From NCBI GenBank assembly GCA_964602995.1, contig CAZRTM010000087.1, positions 1 to 18,418 on the forward strand: DNA of 18,418 nucleotides. Direction: 5' to 3'. A program made the position numbers and the translations under genes. Positions 6,763 to 14,043 of this stretch are shown here, piece after piece. Origin of the DNA: JAAYYY01 sp964602995. GTDB lineage: Bacteria; Chloroflexota; Anaerolineae; Promineifilales; Promineifilaceae. The notes under the pieces were generated by a model. It was given only the letters and a program-made list of their open reading frames with translations, was not told the DNA's origin and did not search any database. The first letter of the stretch is position 1. The number at the start of each line of letters is the position of its first letter.

Positions 6763-6840
6763 CTGGTAAGGGCATGCGGGCTTCCGCGGGGAAGCCGACA
6801 GCGGAAATCCGCCCGCGGAGATCCGCCTTGTCCTTACCAG
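6763..6840 (+). repeat. Palindromic multi-hairpin element, cloverleaf-like
   Basis: Seventy-eight bases between rpsU and the CarD-like gene are enclosed by a perfect 9-bp stem CTGGTAAGG (6763-6771)/CCTTACCAG (6832-6840). Inside are three hairpins: GGCTTCC-GCGG-GGAAGCC (6779-6796), GCGGAAATCCGC (6801-6812) and GCGGAGATCCGC (6815-6826). The last two are near-identical 12-base palindromes two bases apart. GCGGGC (6776-6781) could alternatively pair with GCCCGC (6811-6816). It could be a dispersed palindromic repeat, an intercistronic RNA element or a structured RNA; the window holds only one copy. Confidence 0.6.
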
Positions 6841-6951
6841 GGAAACAGGTTCCGCGCTGTGTATGCTGCCAGGCAAATCGCGATTGATCATGAGAGTAAG
6901 TCGACGAACTGTTGCTACGAGCACAAACAGAAGAAGCCAAAGGAGACGCCA

Positions 6952-7467
6952 ATGGCCGAAAATCTAGAAGCAACCTACCATCCTGGAGACTGGATTGTCC
7001 ATCTTCATCATGGCGTTGGAGAGATTGAGTGTATCGAAGAAAAAGAGCTAGGCGGCGACAGTACGACATACTACAAGGTAAACACCAAAACCAAAACGTT
7101 ATGGGTTCCGCTGGACAAAGCGGAAAACCGCTGGTTCCGTCCTTTGGCCTCGCCTGAGGAGTTTGATGAAATTATCGAAATCCTACAACGGCCGCCGCGC
7201 AAAATGAATTCCAACCATACTACTCGTAAGAAGAGAATTCATTCGGTGAAAAGTAGCGGCTCACTTCCAGAATTGGCTCGTCTGATTCGAGACCTATGGG
7301 GACGACGCGCAGAACGCCAACTGAACAATACTGAAGAACGCGCCCTACGCCTCTTCACCGATCGCTTCCTGCGCGAGTGGTCGGTTGCCAAAGGATTGGA
7401 TGAGGAAGTGGCTCGTCAGCGAATGCAGGAGCTTTTACAAGAAAGCACTACAAAAGTCGCTAAGTAA
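6952..7467 (+). CDS. CarD/CdnL-family RNA polymerase-binding regulator
   Basis: Predicted cytosolic transcription factor of 171 residues that binds the RNA polymerase beta subunit and stabilises open complexes. The N-terminal RNAP-interaction domain (about 8-80) has the family core YHPGDWIVHLHHGVGEIECI and the later KTKTLWVPLDKAENRWFRPL. A basic linker (KMNSNHTTRKKRIHSV) leads to a helical C-terminal domain (about 104-165) ending RQRMQELLQE, as in CarD. The start is the ATG at 6952, with AAAGGAG 6 bases upstream; the frame is open further upstream but lacks family similarity. It lies between rpsU and the S1 gene, so three growth-linked genes run in the same direction. Domain match is good; the regulon is unknown. 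Confidence 0.8.
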   Translation: MAENLEATYHPGDWIVHLHHGVGEIECIEEKELGGDSTTYYKVNTKTKTLWVPLDKAENRWFRPLASPEEFDEIIEILQRPPRKMNSNHTTRKKRIHSVKSSGSLPELARLIRDLWGRRAERQLNNTEERALRLFTDRFLREWSVAKGLDEEVARQRMQELLQESTTKVAK

Positions 7468-7515
7468 CGCCTGGTATTTTATTGACCCTTAAGTAAAAGT
7501 AGTAAAAGGAGATTT

Positions 7516-9090
7516 ATGACTAAAAGTGTAACTGAACAAAACGGTATTAATCGTGAAACAACAGATGCAGCCCTATCGTTTGCAGAACTGTTGGATCAAT
7601 ATGATTATACCCAGCCAGAGCGGGGTCAGATCCTGCAGGGCGAGATTTTGCGCGTCGAGGAAGATGCCATTTTTATGAATGTCGGCGCCAAACGGGACGC
7701 TATCGTTCCGCGCTCGGATCTCAACCTCCTCGATGAAGACCTGATCCAGAGCCTGGAGAGAGGCGCTGAAATCCCGGTCTACGTCCTCAAAACCCCAATT
7801 GGCGATGAGGAGTTGCTGGTCTCTATTAACAAGGGACTGGAACAGAAAGATTGGGATCGCGCCGCGGCATTGGTAGACCAGGATGAAGCGTTGGAGCTGG
7901 AAATTGTCGGCTACAACAAGGGTGGTCTGCTTGTTCGCTTTGGCCAACTGGAAGGCTTTGTACCTAACTCACACGTGCCTGATCTACGTTATGGCGGCAA
8001 CCAGGCCCAGGTGGAGTCACGCAAGGCGCGCCAGGTCGGTGAAACGATGCTGGTTAAGGTCCTGGAAGTCAACCAGGAACGTAGACGCCTGATCTTCTCT
8101 GCAAAAGCTGCGCACAAAGAACAACGTAAGCGCCGTCTGCAGAATCTGGAAGTTGGTAGCATTGTCGAAGGACGGGTTGCGAACATCGTTAATTATGGCG
8201 CTTTCGTGGACCTTGGAGGCGGCATCAGCGGCCTGCTCCACGTATCAGAACTTGCCTGGCACCGCGTTGAGCATCCATCCGAGGTGCTGAGCGTTGGCGA
8301 TGAGCTGGAAGTAGAAATCCAGGAAATCGACGTCGAGCGCGAGCGTGTCAGCCTGAGCCGCAAAGCGGTTCTGCCCAATCCCTGGGACATCATTGAGGAA
8401 CAGTACAATATTGGCGACCTGATTGCCGGAACCGTTACCAACGTCGAGGACTTTGGCGCCTTCGTTGAAGTCCAGAGCGGTGTCGTGGGTCTGGTTCACG
8501 TCAGCGAAATCGAGATTTTCGGACCGGCGACCGTTCACGACATCATTCATCCTGGTGACGAGGTCCTGGTTCGCATTATCGACATCGATCCTTACGAAGA
8601 AAGGCTGAGCCTGAGCCTGCGCCGCGTCAGCTCCGAAGAGCAGATCGAGTGGATGCGCCAGCAAGCTGAGGCAGAGGCTGTTGAGGCCGAGGCTGTTGAG
8701 GCCGAGGCTGTTGAGGCCGAGGCTGTTGAGGCAGAAGTTGCTGAAACAGAAGCTGCTGAAACAGAAGCTGCTGAAACAGAAGCTGCTGAAGCAGAGGCTA
8801 CTGAGACAGAGGCAGCTGAGGTTGCGGCTGCTGAAGCCGAAGCCACTGAGGCAGAGGCTGTTGAGGCCGAGGAATCGACAGAGACCGAGGCCGTAGTGGA
8901 GGCGGAGCCAGTCACCGAGGAGACAGAGGTTGAAGAAAGTGGCTCGCAGGCTGAAGAAGCAGAGGCCCCGGCCGAAGCAGAAGCGGCTGTGAGCAATGCT
9001 GAGGCAGACGATGAGACGGTTTCTGATGAAGCTGAATCTGTTGTCGATGACACGGAAGAAGAGGCTGCCGAGACGGAAGAAGTGGCCTGA
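7516..9090 (+). CDS. rpsA: 30S ribosomal protein S1-like, four S1 domains and a Glu/Ala repeat tail
   Basis: RNA-binding protein of 524 residues expected to help mRNA binding to the 30S subunit. Four S1 (OB-fold) domains lie at about 36-106, 124-197, 213-283 and 300-370. The last two are canonical (GSIVEGRVANIVNYGAFVDL and IAGTVTNVEDFGAFVEV, each followed by GLLHVSE or GLVHVSE), as in four-domain S1 proteins of Gram-positive bacteria. Residues 384-524 form a low-complexity acidic tail built on 5-residue EAEAV/ETEAA repeats, likely disordered. AAAAGGAG lies 4 bases before the ATG. A 17-bp triplicate and a strong terminator follow. Whether it is a bona fide S1 or an S1-like regulator cannot be told from sequence alone. 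Confidence 0.85.
   Translation: MTKSVTEQNGINRETTDAALSFAELLDQYDYTQPERGQILQGEILRVEEDAIFMNVGAKRDAIVPRSDLNLLDEDLIQSLERGAEIPVYVLKTPIGDEELLVSINKGLEQKDWDRAAALVDQDEALELEIVGYNKGGLLVRFGQLEGFVPNSHVPDLRYGGNQAQVESRKARQVGETMLVKVLEVNQERRRLIFSAKAAHKEQRKRRLQNLEVGSIVEGRVANIVNYGAFVDLGGGISGLLHVSELAWHRVEHPSEVLSVGDELEVEIQEIDVERERVSLSRKAVLPNPWDIIEEQYNIGDLIAGTVTNVEDFGAFVEVQSGVVGLVHVSEIEIFGPATVHDIIHPGDEVLVRIIDIDPYEERLSLSLRRVSSEEQIEWMRQQAEAEAVEAEAVEAEAVEAEAVEAEVAETEAAETEAAETEAAEAEATETEAAEVAAAEAEATEAEAVEAEESTETEAVVEAEPVTEETEVEESGSQAEEAEAPAEAEAAVSNAEADDETVSDEAESVVDDTEEEAAETEEVA
8668..8862 (+). repeat. 15-bp coding tandem repeat (13 units) in the S1 tail
   Basis: Units of the type GAGGCCGAGGCTGTT run without interruption. 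Units 2-4 (8683-8727) are identical to each other, and so are units 6-8 (8743-8787, GAAACAGAAGCTGCT); the others have diverged. Each unit encodes five residues (EAEAV or ETEAA), so gain or loss of units keeps the frame. Identical neighbours point to recent slippage or recombination. Confidence 0.9.
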
Positions 9091-9100
9091 TTCCTACCCT

Positions 9101-9151
9101 GAACTCCGGAAAATAGCGAACTCCGGGAGAAAGCAAACTCCAGGAAAAAGC
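9101..9151 (+). repeat. 17-bp imperfect tandem triplicate after the S1 gene
   Basis: Three consecutive 17-base units (9101-9117, 9118-9134, 9135-9151) share the pattern rAACTCCrGgaaaaAGC. The third unit runs into the 5' arm of the terminator at 9145-9195. The region is non-coding. Confidence 0.7.
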
Positions 9152-9195
9152 CCGTTCGAGCGCTTCGTAACTGTTGCGGTCAGCGGGCTTTTTTT
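9145..9195 (+). terminator. Rho-independent terminator of the S1 gene, possibly bidirectional
   Basis: AAAAAGCCCG (9145-9154) and CGGGCTTTTT (9184-9193) form a perfect 10-bp stem around a 29-base loop that can fold further, ending in seven T. The opposite strand also ends in a run of U, so it can end transcription of the convergent lipoprotein genes, whose last stop is at 9194. Confidence 0.8.
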
Positions 9196-9874
9196 ATGGC
9201 TGGCGAATCACCAGATTGTCAAACGCAACCTGTAGCCCCGGCTGCCCAAACGTGCCCGCATCAAGCGCAATGGCCCCCTGGCTGTACTGGGCATCTACTA
9301 CCTGGGTCAGCAACTCGTCGTTGGCGTAGAAGGAGAACATGCCCCCGTCGGCCACAATGGCCAGGCGGTTTGTCATGTTTAACCCGGTCACCAGCGCCTC
9401 TGAACTCTGCCAATTATCGGTCAGTCGCACCCACGAGCCTGCCCCATCGTGCCGCTCCACCACATATTCCCCGTTTCCTGTCACCTCAAAGCGATAAAAC
9501 TGCTGCGGCCCACTCATGCGCAGCAATATCCCATAACTGGAGGATGGGCTGCCCGCCTGCTGAGTAGCATCCACTTCAAGCACAAAATTAGAAAAGATCT
9601 GGTCGGGCAGCGTCGTGTAATGCACGGTGGATGGAGCATCGATTGTAATCAACAGGTGGCCATCTCCAATTGTCGCGCGGCTCTGGTCATCTCCCTCTAA
9701 CTGCCAGGCCCCGCTCACGCTCTCGCCAAACTCCTCGCTAAAGAGAATCTCTGTATCTCTCGACAGAGCGCCACCTGACGACAAATTACGGCAGCCGGTC
9801 ACGACCAGCAGCATAAGCAGGCCAGCCCCAACAACGATATTTCGCAACCACGCCACGCTTGCCCGGTCACTCAT
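9194..9874 (-). CDS. Secreted lipoprotein with LamG/DUF1080-like beta-sandwich
   Basis: Predicted membrane-anchored lipoprotein of 226 residues. Hydrophobic residues 12-27 end in a lipobox-like VVTGC, with Cys28 as the lipidation site. The mature part reads like a concanavalin-type jelly roll of the DUF1080/family-16-like kind: LFSEEFGESVSGAWQLEGDD, then SYGILLRMSGPQQFYRFEV and a final LQVAFDNLVIRQP. Such domains often bind or act on carbohydrate, but no catalytic residues can be assigned. It is a diverged paralogue of the gene just upstream on the same strand (13-bp gap), with the same start-to-end motif order. Function unknown. Confidence 0.7.
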   Translation of the reverse strand: MSDRASVAWLRNIVVGAGLLMLLVVTGCRNLSSGGALSRDTEILFSEEFGESVSGAWQLEGDDQSRATIGDGHLLITIDAPSTVHYTTLPDQIFSNFVLEVDATQQAGSPSSSYGILLRMSGPQQFYRFEVTGNGEYVVERHDGAGSWVRLTDNWQSSEALVTGLNMTNRLAIVADGGMFSFYANDELLTQVVDAQYSQGAIALDAGTFGQPGLQVAFDNLVIRQP

Positions 9875-9887
9875 CTATCTATCTGCA

Positions 9888-10550
9888 TCAGGGCGCCAAC
9901 ACACGCACATCGTCAAAATGGACCACCAGCGAACCCGGCTGGAACGTACTCGCTGCCACACCGATATCGCCCGTCACAAAGGTGGGGTCAGTGACGGTGT
10001 CCAGCAGTTGGCCGTTCACCGTAAGGGTCAGCTCATTACCAATACACGTGGCGCGGATTACGTTCTGTGCCTGGCCCTGGTTGATTGCCTCAGAAAAGGT
10101 ATATTGTCCCTCACCAGTCAGATAAGTAACCTGGTTCGTTCCCGTCTGATATTTGCCAATGGCATAATAGCCATCGCTGCTAATGAGGAACACGTAAAAA
10201 TTCTCACTGCTCTGGTAGCGGCAAATCAGACCGAAGGCATTATCCATAGGGCCGTTAACGTGCTCCACAACGCTCGTGATCACGACGTCGTCGAAAGAGC
10301 GGCCAGGATTCGTCCACCAGATCTGCCCTGGTTGGCTGGTAGTCAGGCGCAGGGTACCGTCTGCAACAACGACTTCCGCGCCGCCCCGGTTATACGTTGA
10401 CCAACCACAATTCTCTTCGCCGCTGAAATCGTCGCTAAAGAGTGCCCCGCCTTCGTTACACGTCATTGCGCCCTGGTCCTGACACGCAATCAAGAGCAGC
10501 ACAATGAACAGAAAAAGTGCGGAATACCGCCACTTCTGCTGCAGACTCAT
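9888..10550 (-). CDS. Secreted lipoprotein, paralogue of the neighbouring one
   Basis: Predicted lipoprotein of 220 residues with signal sequence ALFLFIVLLLIAC and lipidation Cys23. The mature domain begins ALFSDDFSGEENCGWST and ends SLVVHFDDVRVLAP, parallel to the LFSEEFGE and LQVAFDNLVIRQP landmarks of the downstream gene, so the pair arose by tandem duplication. The middle contains AFGLICRYQSSENFYVFLIS, the DUF1080/LamG-type core strand pair. Three cysteines in the mature part could form disulfides outside the cell. It follows a CcmD-like micro-protein gene by 6 bp, in an operon with its own promoter at 10777-10806. Confidence 0.7.
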   Translation of the reverse strand: MSLQQKWRYSALFLFIVLLLIACQDQGAMTCNEGGALFSDDFSGEENCGWSTYNRGGAEVVVADGTLRLTTSQPGQIWWTNPGRSFDDVVITSVVEHVNGPMDNAFGLICRYQSSENFYVFLISSDGYYAIGKYQTGTNQVTYLTGEGQYTFSEAINQGQAQNVIRATCIGNELTLTVNGQLLDTVTDPTFVTGDIGVAASTFQPGSLVVHFDDVRVLAP

Positions 10551-10556
10551 GGCCTT

Positions 10557-10715
10557 CTACTCCTGTTCGGCGTCCGCCTCGTCCAACATAGAGCGTAGGC
10601 CCTGCAGCTCCTCGCGAATCTCCTGCTGCTGGCGAGAGGTGTAAATGTAGTAGGCCATTGCTGCCATCCAGAAGATGATAATGACAATTGCCAGTAAAGT
10701 TAGATTGTCTAACAC
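10557..10715 (-). CDS. CcmD-like single-pass micro membrane protein, 52 residues
   Basis: Small ORF starting with GTG. The protein has one transmembrane helix (about 5-25, LTLLAIVIIIFWMAAMAYY), then IYTSRQQQEIREELQGL and an acidic end. This is the shape of CcmD, the small helper of cytochrome c maturation systems, with its aromatic/IY edge and short coiled helix. No other ccm gene is in the window, so function cannot be asserted. AAGGAG lies 13 bases before the GTG (long) and GGAAG closer. The ATG nearer to AAGGAG runs into a stop after five codons. It lies 6 bp before the first lipoprotein gene. Confidence 0.65.
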   Translation of the reverse strand: MLDNLTLLAIVIIIFWMAAMAYYIYTSRQQQEIREELQGLRSMLDEADAEQE

Positions 10716-10738
10716 GGTGCTTCCATTTCTCCTTATTC

Positions 10739-10767
10739 AGAATGGGTCCATTCTAGACCCAGAATGG
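10739..10767. promoter_or_regulatory. Operator-like alternating repeats AGAATGG / CCATTCT / AGAATGG
   Basis: Three copies of one 7-mer in alternating orientation lie at 10739-10745, 10748-10754 and 10761-10767. They form two overlapping palindromes, and the outer copies are spaced 22 bp apart, about two helical turns. The array lies between the predicted -10 box and the ribosome-binding site of the CcmD-like gene, where a repressor or an RNA hairpin would act. No cognate regulator is identified. Confidence 0.45.
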
Positions 10768-10776
10768 GACGCACAA

Positions 10777-10806
10777 AGTTTACCGGAAAGTTGTCGATCG
10801 GTACAA
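10777..10806 (-). promoter_or_regulatory. Promoter for the CcmD-like/lipoprotein operon
   Basis: On the minus strand TTGTAC (10806-10801) and TAAACT (10782-10777) are separated by 18 bases. It lies just behind the adenosyltransferase stop codon. No terminator is visible between, so read-through from the cobalamin operon is possible. Confidence 0.45.
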
Positions 10807-10817
10807 GCTCTCTTAGG

Positions 10818-11381
10818 TCAGGCGTGAGAATCCCATAAGGTTTCTTCCTGTCCCCGGACGTGGTTCTCATACCTTGCCATCACAAACAGCGCATCAGAGA
10901 GCCGGTTCAGATAGGTCAGCGCCTGGGCGCTAATCGCCTCTTCCCGCGCCAATGTCACCACATCCCGCTCGGCGCGGCGGCAAACAGTGCGCGCCACATG
11001 CAATTGGGCAGAGACAACGGTGCCGCCCGGTAGGATGAAGTTCTGTAATGGCCCCACGATGGCGACGAGTTCGTCCACAATCTGTTCCAGCTTTTGCACA
11101 TGCTCTGGCCGGATCTGCGGCACATCAAACTTCTGCTTGTCCTCCTCGCGAAACGAGAGGTCCGAGCCAAGATGGAATAGTTCGTTCTGTATCTCGCGCA
11201 GCGCCGTAGCAATTCGTTCATCGGGGCCCTGAGCCAGCGCCACCCCAATAACGGCGTTCAATTCATCCACTGTTCCATAAGCAGCAACCCGTTTTGAATC
11301 CTTGGCTACCCGCTGCCCGCCGCTCAACGCCGTGCTGCCATCATCACCCTTGCGTGTATAAATCTTCGTCAACCGAGGCAT
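10818..11381 (-). CDS. pduO: Cob(I)alamin adenosyltransferase, PduO type
   Basis: Transfers adenosyl from ATP to cob(I)alamin, making coenzyme B12 in the cytosol. The 187-residue protein has the PduO signature TKIYTRKGDDGSTALSGG (5-22), GTVDELNA (36-43), a basic ARTVCRRAERDVV helix and the closing TYLNRLSDALFVMARYE. This is the trimeric PduO family, distinct from CobA/BtuR and EutT. Its ATG is 3 bp past the ecfA stop, with GGGAG 6-7 bases upstream inside the ecfA end, so it is the last gene of the cobalamin uptake operon. Adenosylation would trap imported cobalamin and supply AdoCbl, a ligand class of the riboswitch at the head of the operon. Confidence 0.93.
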   Translation of the reverse strand: MPRLTKIYTRKGDDGSTALSGGQRVAKDSKRVAAYGTVDELNAVIGVALAQGPDERIATALREIQNELFHLGSDLSFREEDKQKFDVPQIRPEHVQKLEQIVDELVAIVGPLQNFILPGGTVVSAQLHVARTVCRRAERDVVTLAREEAISAQALTYLNRLSDALFVMARYENHVRGQEETLWDSHA

Positions 11382-11384
11382 AAC

Positions 11385-13004
11385 TTACTCCCTTATCAAT
11401 CCATTCACTGCGTCATTAACTGTCAGCCACCCTCTGCCCGGAAAAAGCCGCGCCATCTGCGGTGCAAAAAGGGGCGAACCGCTCAGCACATCCCTGGCCG
11501 GGCCGGCTGCAATAATCTCGCCATCACTCAGAATCAGCACCCGATCTGCCACCTGAGCCGCCAGTTCTACATCGTGCGTCACCAGCAACAAACCCAGGCC
11601 TTCCCTTTGCCATCCCTGCCACAAATCAACCAGGTTGGCCTTGGCCTTATAATCCAGACCTCGTGTAGGTTCGTCAAGCAGCAGAAGCCCCGGTTTCGTA
11701 ACCATCAACGCCCCCAGCGCCACGCGCTGCCGCTCACCTACGGATAAGTCTCGTGGATAGGCAGCCGCATGGCAGTCCAGCCCCAATCTCGCCAGCAACG
11801 CCTCAACGCGCTGCCCCTCTGCTTTGATGCGGTGGTTGCGCAGGGTCGTCTCTAGTTCTTCGCGAACCGTGTCGGCGAAAAGCAAATCGTCAGGCGTTTG
11901 TGGCAAATAGGCCACGTCGCGGCAAATATCAGCCACCTCACGCCCGGCAATCGACTGTCCGGCAATGGCGATAGAACCACGCTCTGCTTTTAGAAGCCCC
12001 ACCAGCGTCTTGAGCAACGTCGTCTTGCCGGAGCCGTTGCGCCCCATCAACACGACCGCTTCACCAGGATGCACCTTCAGATTTACGCCGCGCAGCACCG
12101 GCCTCGAACCGTAGCCAAAATAGACATCTTCTGCTTCCAATAGCGGCTCGCGCCCACTCACTGGCGGCGTTACGTTTGTCTGCTGTCTGCCGTTGTCATT
12201 CGTCGCCGGCAGGGCTGGCAAAAAGCGCTGCGCCTCCTTCACTGTAAGTGGCAGCGGATGCCAGGAAAGCCGCCGGCCCAGGTCGCCAAGCGGTGGCAGT
12301 TGCTCCATCTGCTCCAGAACTCCCGGCGTCATCCCATCAGCCACAATTCGGCCATCTTCCAACACCACCACCCGCTCCGCATATCGCAAGACACGCTCCA
12401 GCCGGTGCTCAGAAAGCACAATGGTCAATCCCAGATCCTCATTAAGCCTCGCCAATGCATTCAGCACGTCAGTCGCCGATTGTGGGTCAAGCTGGCTCGT
12501 CGGCTCGTCCAGCGCCAGAATCTGCGGCCTCAGCGCCAACGCCGCGGCAATGGCCGTTCGTTGCCGCTCACCACCGGACAATGTGTGTAAGGGCCTGTGC
12601 CGCAGCTCGGTCAATTCCAGCAGATGCAGCACTTCCTCAACCCTGATGCGCATTTCCTGAGGCGCAATCGCCGCATTTTCCAGCGCGAAAGCAATATCGG
12701 CCTCCACCCTATCCAGCACGGCCTGCGCTTCCGGGTTCTGGAAAACGGTGCCCACATGGCGGCTTAAGCGCTGCGGCCCATCGACAATGGGGTCACAACC
12801 TGCCACGCGCACCGTTCCCGACACCGCGCCTCCGCTAAAGTGTGGCACCAGCCCCGAGAGAGCGCGTAGCAAAGAAGATTTGCCTGCACCAGAAGCTCCC
12901 GTCACCAACACGAACTCGCCCGCTGACACCTGCAGCGAGACGTCCTGCAGCGCCGGGCGTTCTGTCCCCGGATATTGATAGGTTAACTGCTTAACTTCAA
13001 TCAT
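11385..13004 (-). CDS. ecfA: Fused ECF transporter ATPase, two ABC domains in one chain
   Basis: Cytosolic energising subunit of an ECF importer, 539 residues, carrying both nucleotide-binding domains normally split between EcfA1 and EcfA2. Domain 1 has Walker A GASGAGKS (36-43), Q-loop VFQNPE (87-92), signature LSGGE (142-146), Walker B LALDEPT (163-169) and switch His200. Domain 2 has GRNGSGKT (321-328), LPQTPDD (367-373), signature LSVGE (420-424), LLLDEPT (441-447) and His478. Both sites look intact. The linker is about residues 230-285. The ATG overlaps the ecfT stop by 8 bases, and pduO follows after 3 bp. Substrate is set by the S component two genes upstream. Confidence 0.95.
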   Translation of the reverse strand: MIEVKQLTYQYPGTERPALQDVSLQVSAGEFVLVTGASGAGKSSLLRALSGLVPHFSGGAVSGTVRVAGCDPIVDGPQRLSRHVGTVFQNPEAQAVLDRVEADIAFALENAAIAPQEMRIRVEEVLHLLELTELRHRPLHTLSGGERQRTAIAAALALRPQILALDEPTSQLDPQSATDVLNALARLNEDLGLTIVLSEHRLERVLRYAERVVVLEDGRIVADGMTPGVLEQMEQLPPLGDLGRRLSWHPLPLTVKEAQRFLPALPATNDNGRQQTNVTPPVSGREPLLEAEDVYFGYGSRPVLRGVNLKVHPGEAVVLMGRNGSGKTTLLKTLVGLLKAERGSIAIAGQSIAGREVADICRDVAYLPQTPDDLLFADTVREELETTLRNHRIKAEGQRVEALLARLGLDCHAAAYPRDLSVGERQRVALGALMVTKPGLLLLDEPTRGLDYKAKANLVDLWQGWQREGLGLLLVTHDVELAAQVADRVLILSDGEIIAAGPARDVLSGSPLFAPQMARLFPGRGWLTVNDAVNGLIRE

Positions 13005-14043
13005 AATATTCCTCTACCAGCGCCTGTGGCTGCCAAAGCTTGTAAAAGGCAGGCGCTAAAAAGAGCAGCAAGGCGCTGCCTATGACCGGATCGAACGGCG
13101 GCAGCGACAACTTTGGATACGGGTTGTAGTCGAGGGAAGCAAGGCCCAGAAGTGGGAGAAACAGAACCACACCCAGCGGCAGGAGAGCAGCCAGCCCCAT
13201 CACTGTGTCCGCCTTTTGCCATCCGCGCTCTCTGTAACGGGTCACCATCACACTGCGGCCCCGGCGCCATACTGTCATCACGATCAACATCATGCCCACG
13301 CCGAGGAGCAGCCAGCCCGCCATCCGCCACCACAGCGCTATCACCCAACCTCCCAACACGAGACAAAGGCCCAGGGCCAGCGTCGCCAGTACGAGTGGGC
13401 TTTGGCGCTTGCCCGCCGGCGCGCCATATCCACGCGCCACCATCGCTTCGGCCAGCGACATTGCCCGCTCCAGGCTCCCTACCAACAGCGGGACAACCAA
13501 CGGCCGCCACTGCCGCACACCCTTAACCTGTTGCCCACGTACGGCCTGTGCCTCCTGGATGCGGCGTATATGGCGCATCGTCTCTGGAATGTAGGTCAGT
13601 GCAATCAGTACCACCACACCAAGATCCTGAAAGGCCCGCGGTGACAGCCGTGCCAGCTCCGCAACCGGGACGGCGCGGTTAAAGGCCAGAAATAGCGAGA
13701 TTAGCGTCAGCAACATCAGGCCGCTCTCCAGCCCGTAAACAGTGGCCTCCAGTGTGATTGGCCCACCAATCAGAGGCCATTGCGTAGGCAGGCGCAACAA
13801 CACTGTCTCTCCCTGATGTACAAAGATGGCAGTAAACGCCGCCGAGAAGGTCAGAATGACTATGGTTAAGCGGCCCAGTGGCAGGCGCAAATCCTCACCT
13901 TCGTTACCGCAAAACTGATCGACCAGCCGTGAAATCAGCAACAACAAAATGGTGTAAAGCGGGTTGCGCGTCAACATCGTCGTTGCCGCTGCCGCAACAA
14001 CCCAGATAAGCCAGCTACGGGGATCAAATAGCCGGTTCCTCAT
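12997..14043 (-). CDS. ecfT: ECF transporter transmembrane subunit EcfT
   Basis: Membrane scaffold that couples the ATPase to the S component; 348 residues. Coupling-helix motifs are AVRG (167-170, in RRIQEAQAVRG) and the canonical ARG (203-205, in SLAEAMVARGYG), spaced as in CbiQ/EcfT proteins. Hydrophobic segments lie near 12-38, 58-76, 105-125 and 141-153, and two or three more after residue 215, making it longer than the usual roughly 265 residues through an extended C-terminal membrane part. The ATG overlaps the S-component stop (ATGA), and its own end overlaps ecfA by 8 bases, so all three subunits are translationally coupled. Confidence 0.92.
   Translation of the reverse strand: MRNRLFDPRSWLIWVVAAAATTMLTRNPLYTILLLLISRLVDQFCGNEGEDLRLPLGRLTIVILTFSAAFTAIFVHQGETVLLRLPTQWPLIGGPITLEATVYGLESGLMLLTLISLFLAFNRAVPVAELARLSPRAFQDLGVVVLIALTYIPETMRHIRRIQEAQAVRGQQVKGVRQWRPLVVPLLVGSLERAMSLAEAMVARGYGAPAGKRQSPLVLATLALGLCLVLGGWVIALWWRMAGWLLLGVGMMLIVMTVWRRGRSVMVTRYRERGWQKADTVMGLAALLPLGVVLFLPLLGLASLDYNPYPKLSLPPFDPVIGSALLLFLAPAFYKLWQPQALVEEYYD

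Noticed and set aside
6859..6951. N-terminal extension of the CarD-like protein to 6859
   Set aside because: The added 31 residues show no family similarity, and the ATG at 6952 has AAAGGAG at ideal distance.
8668..8862. CRISPR array
   Set aside because: Units are 15 bp without spacers and are in frame inside a coding region.
8592..9053. Antisense Ser/Ala-rich open frame on the minus strand
   Set aside because: It is the mirror of the Glu/Ala repeat in the S1 gene; repeat composition keeps the opposite frame open.
9627..10400. Plus-strand frame of 257 codons
   Set aside because: It is antisense to both lipoprotein genes, which have signal peptides, lipoboxes and paralogy; the plus frame has none of these.
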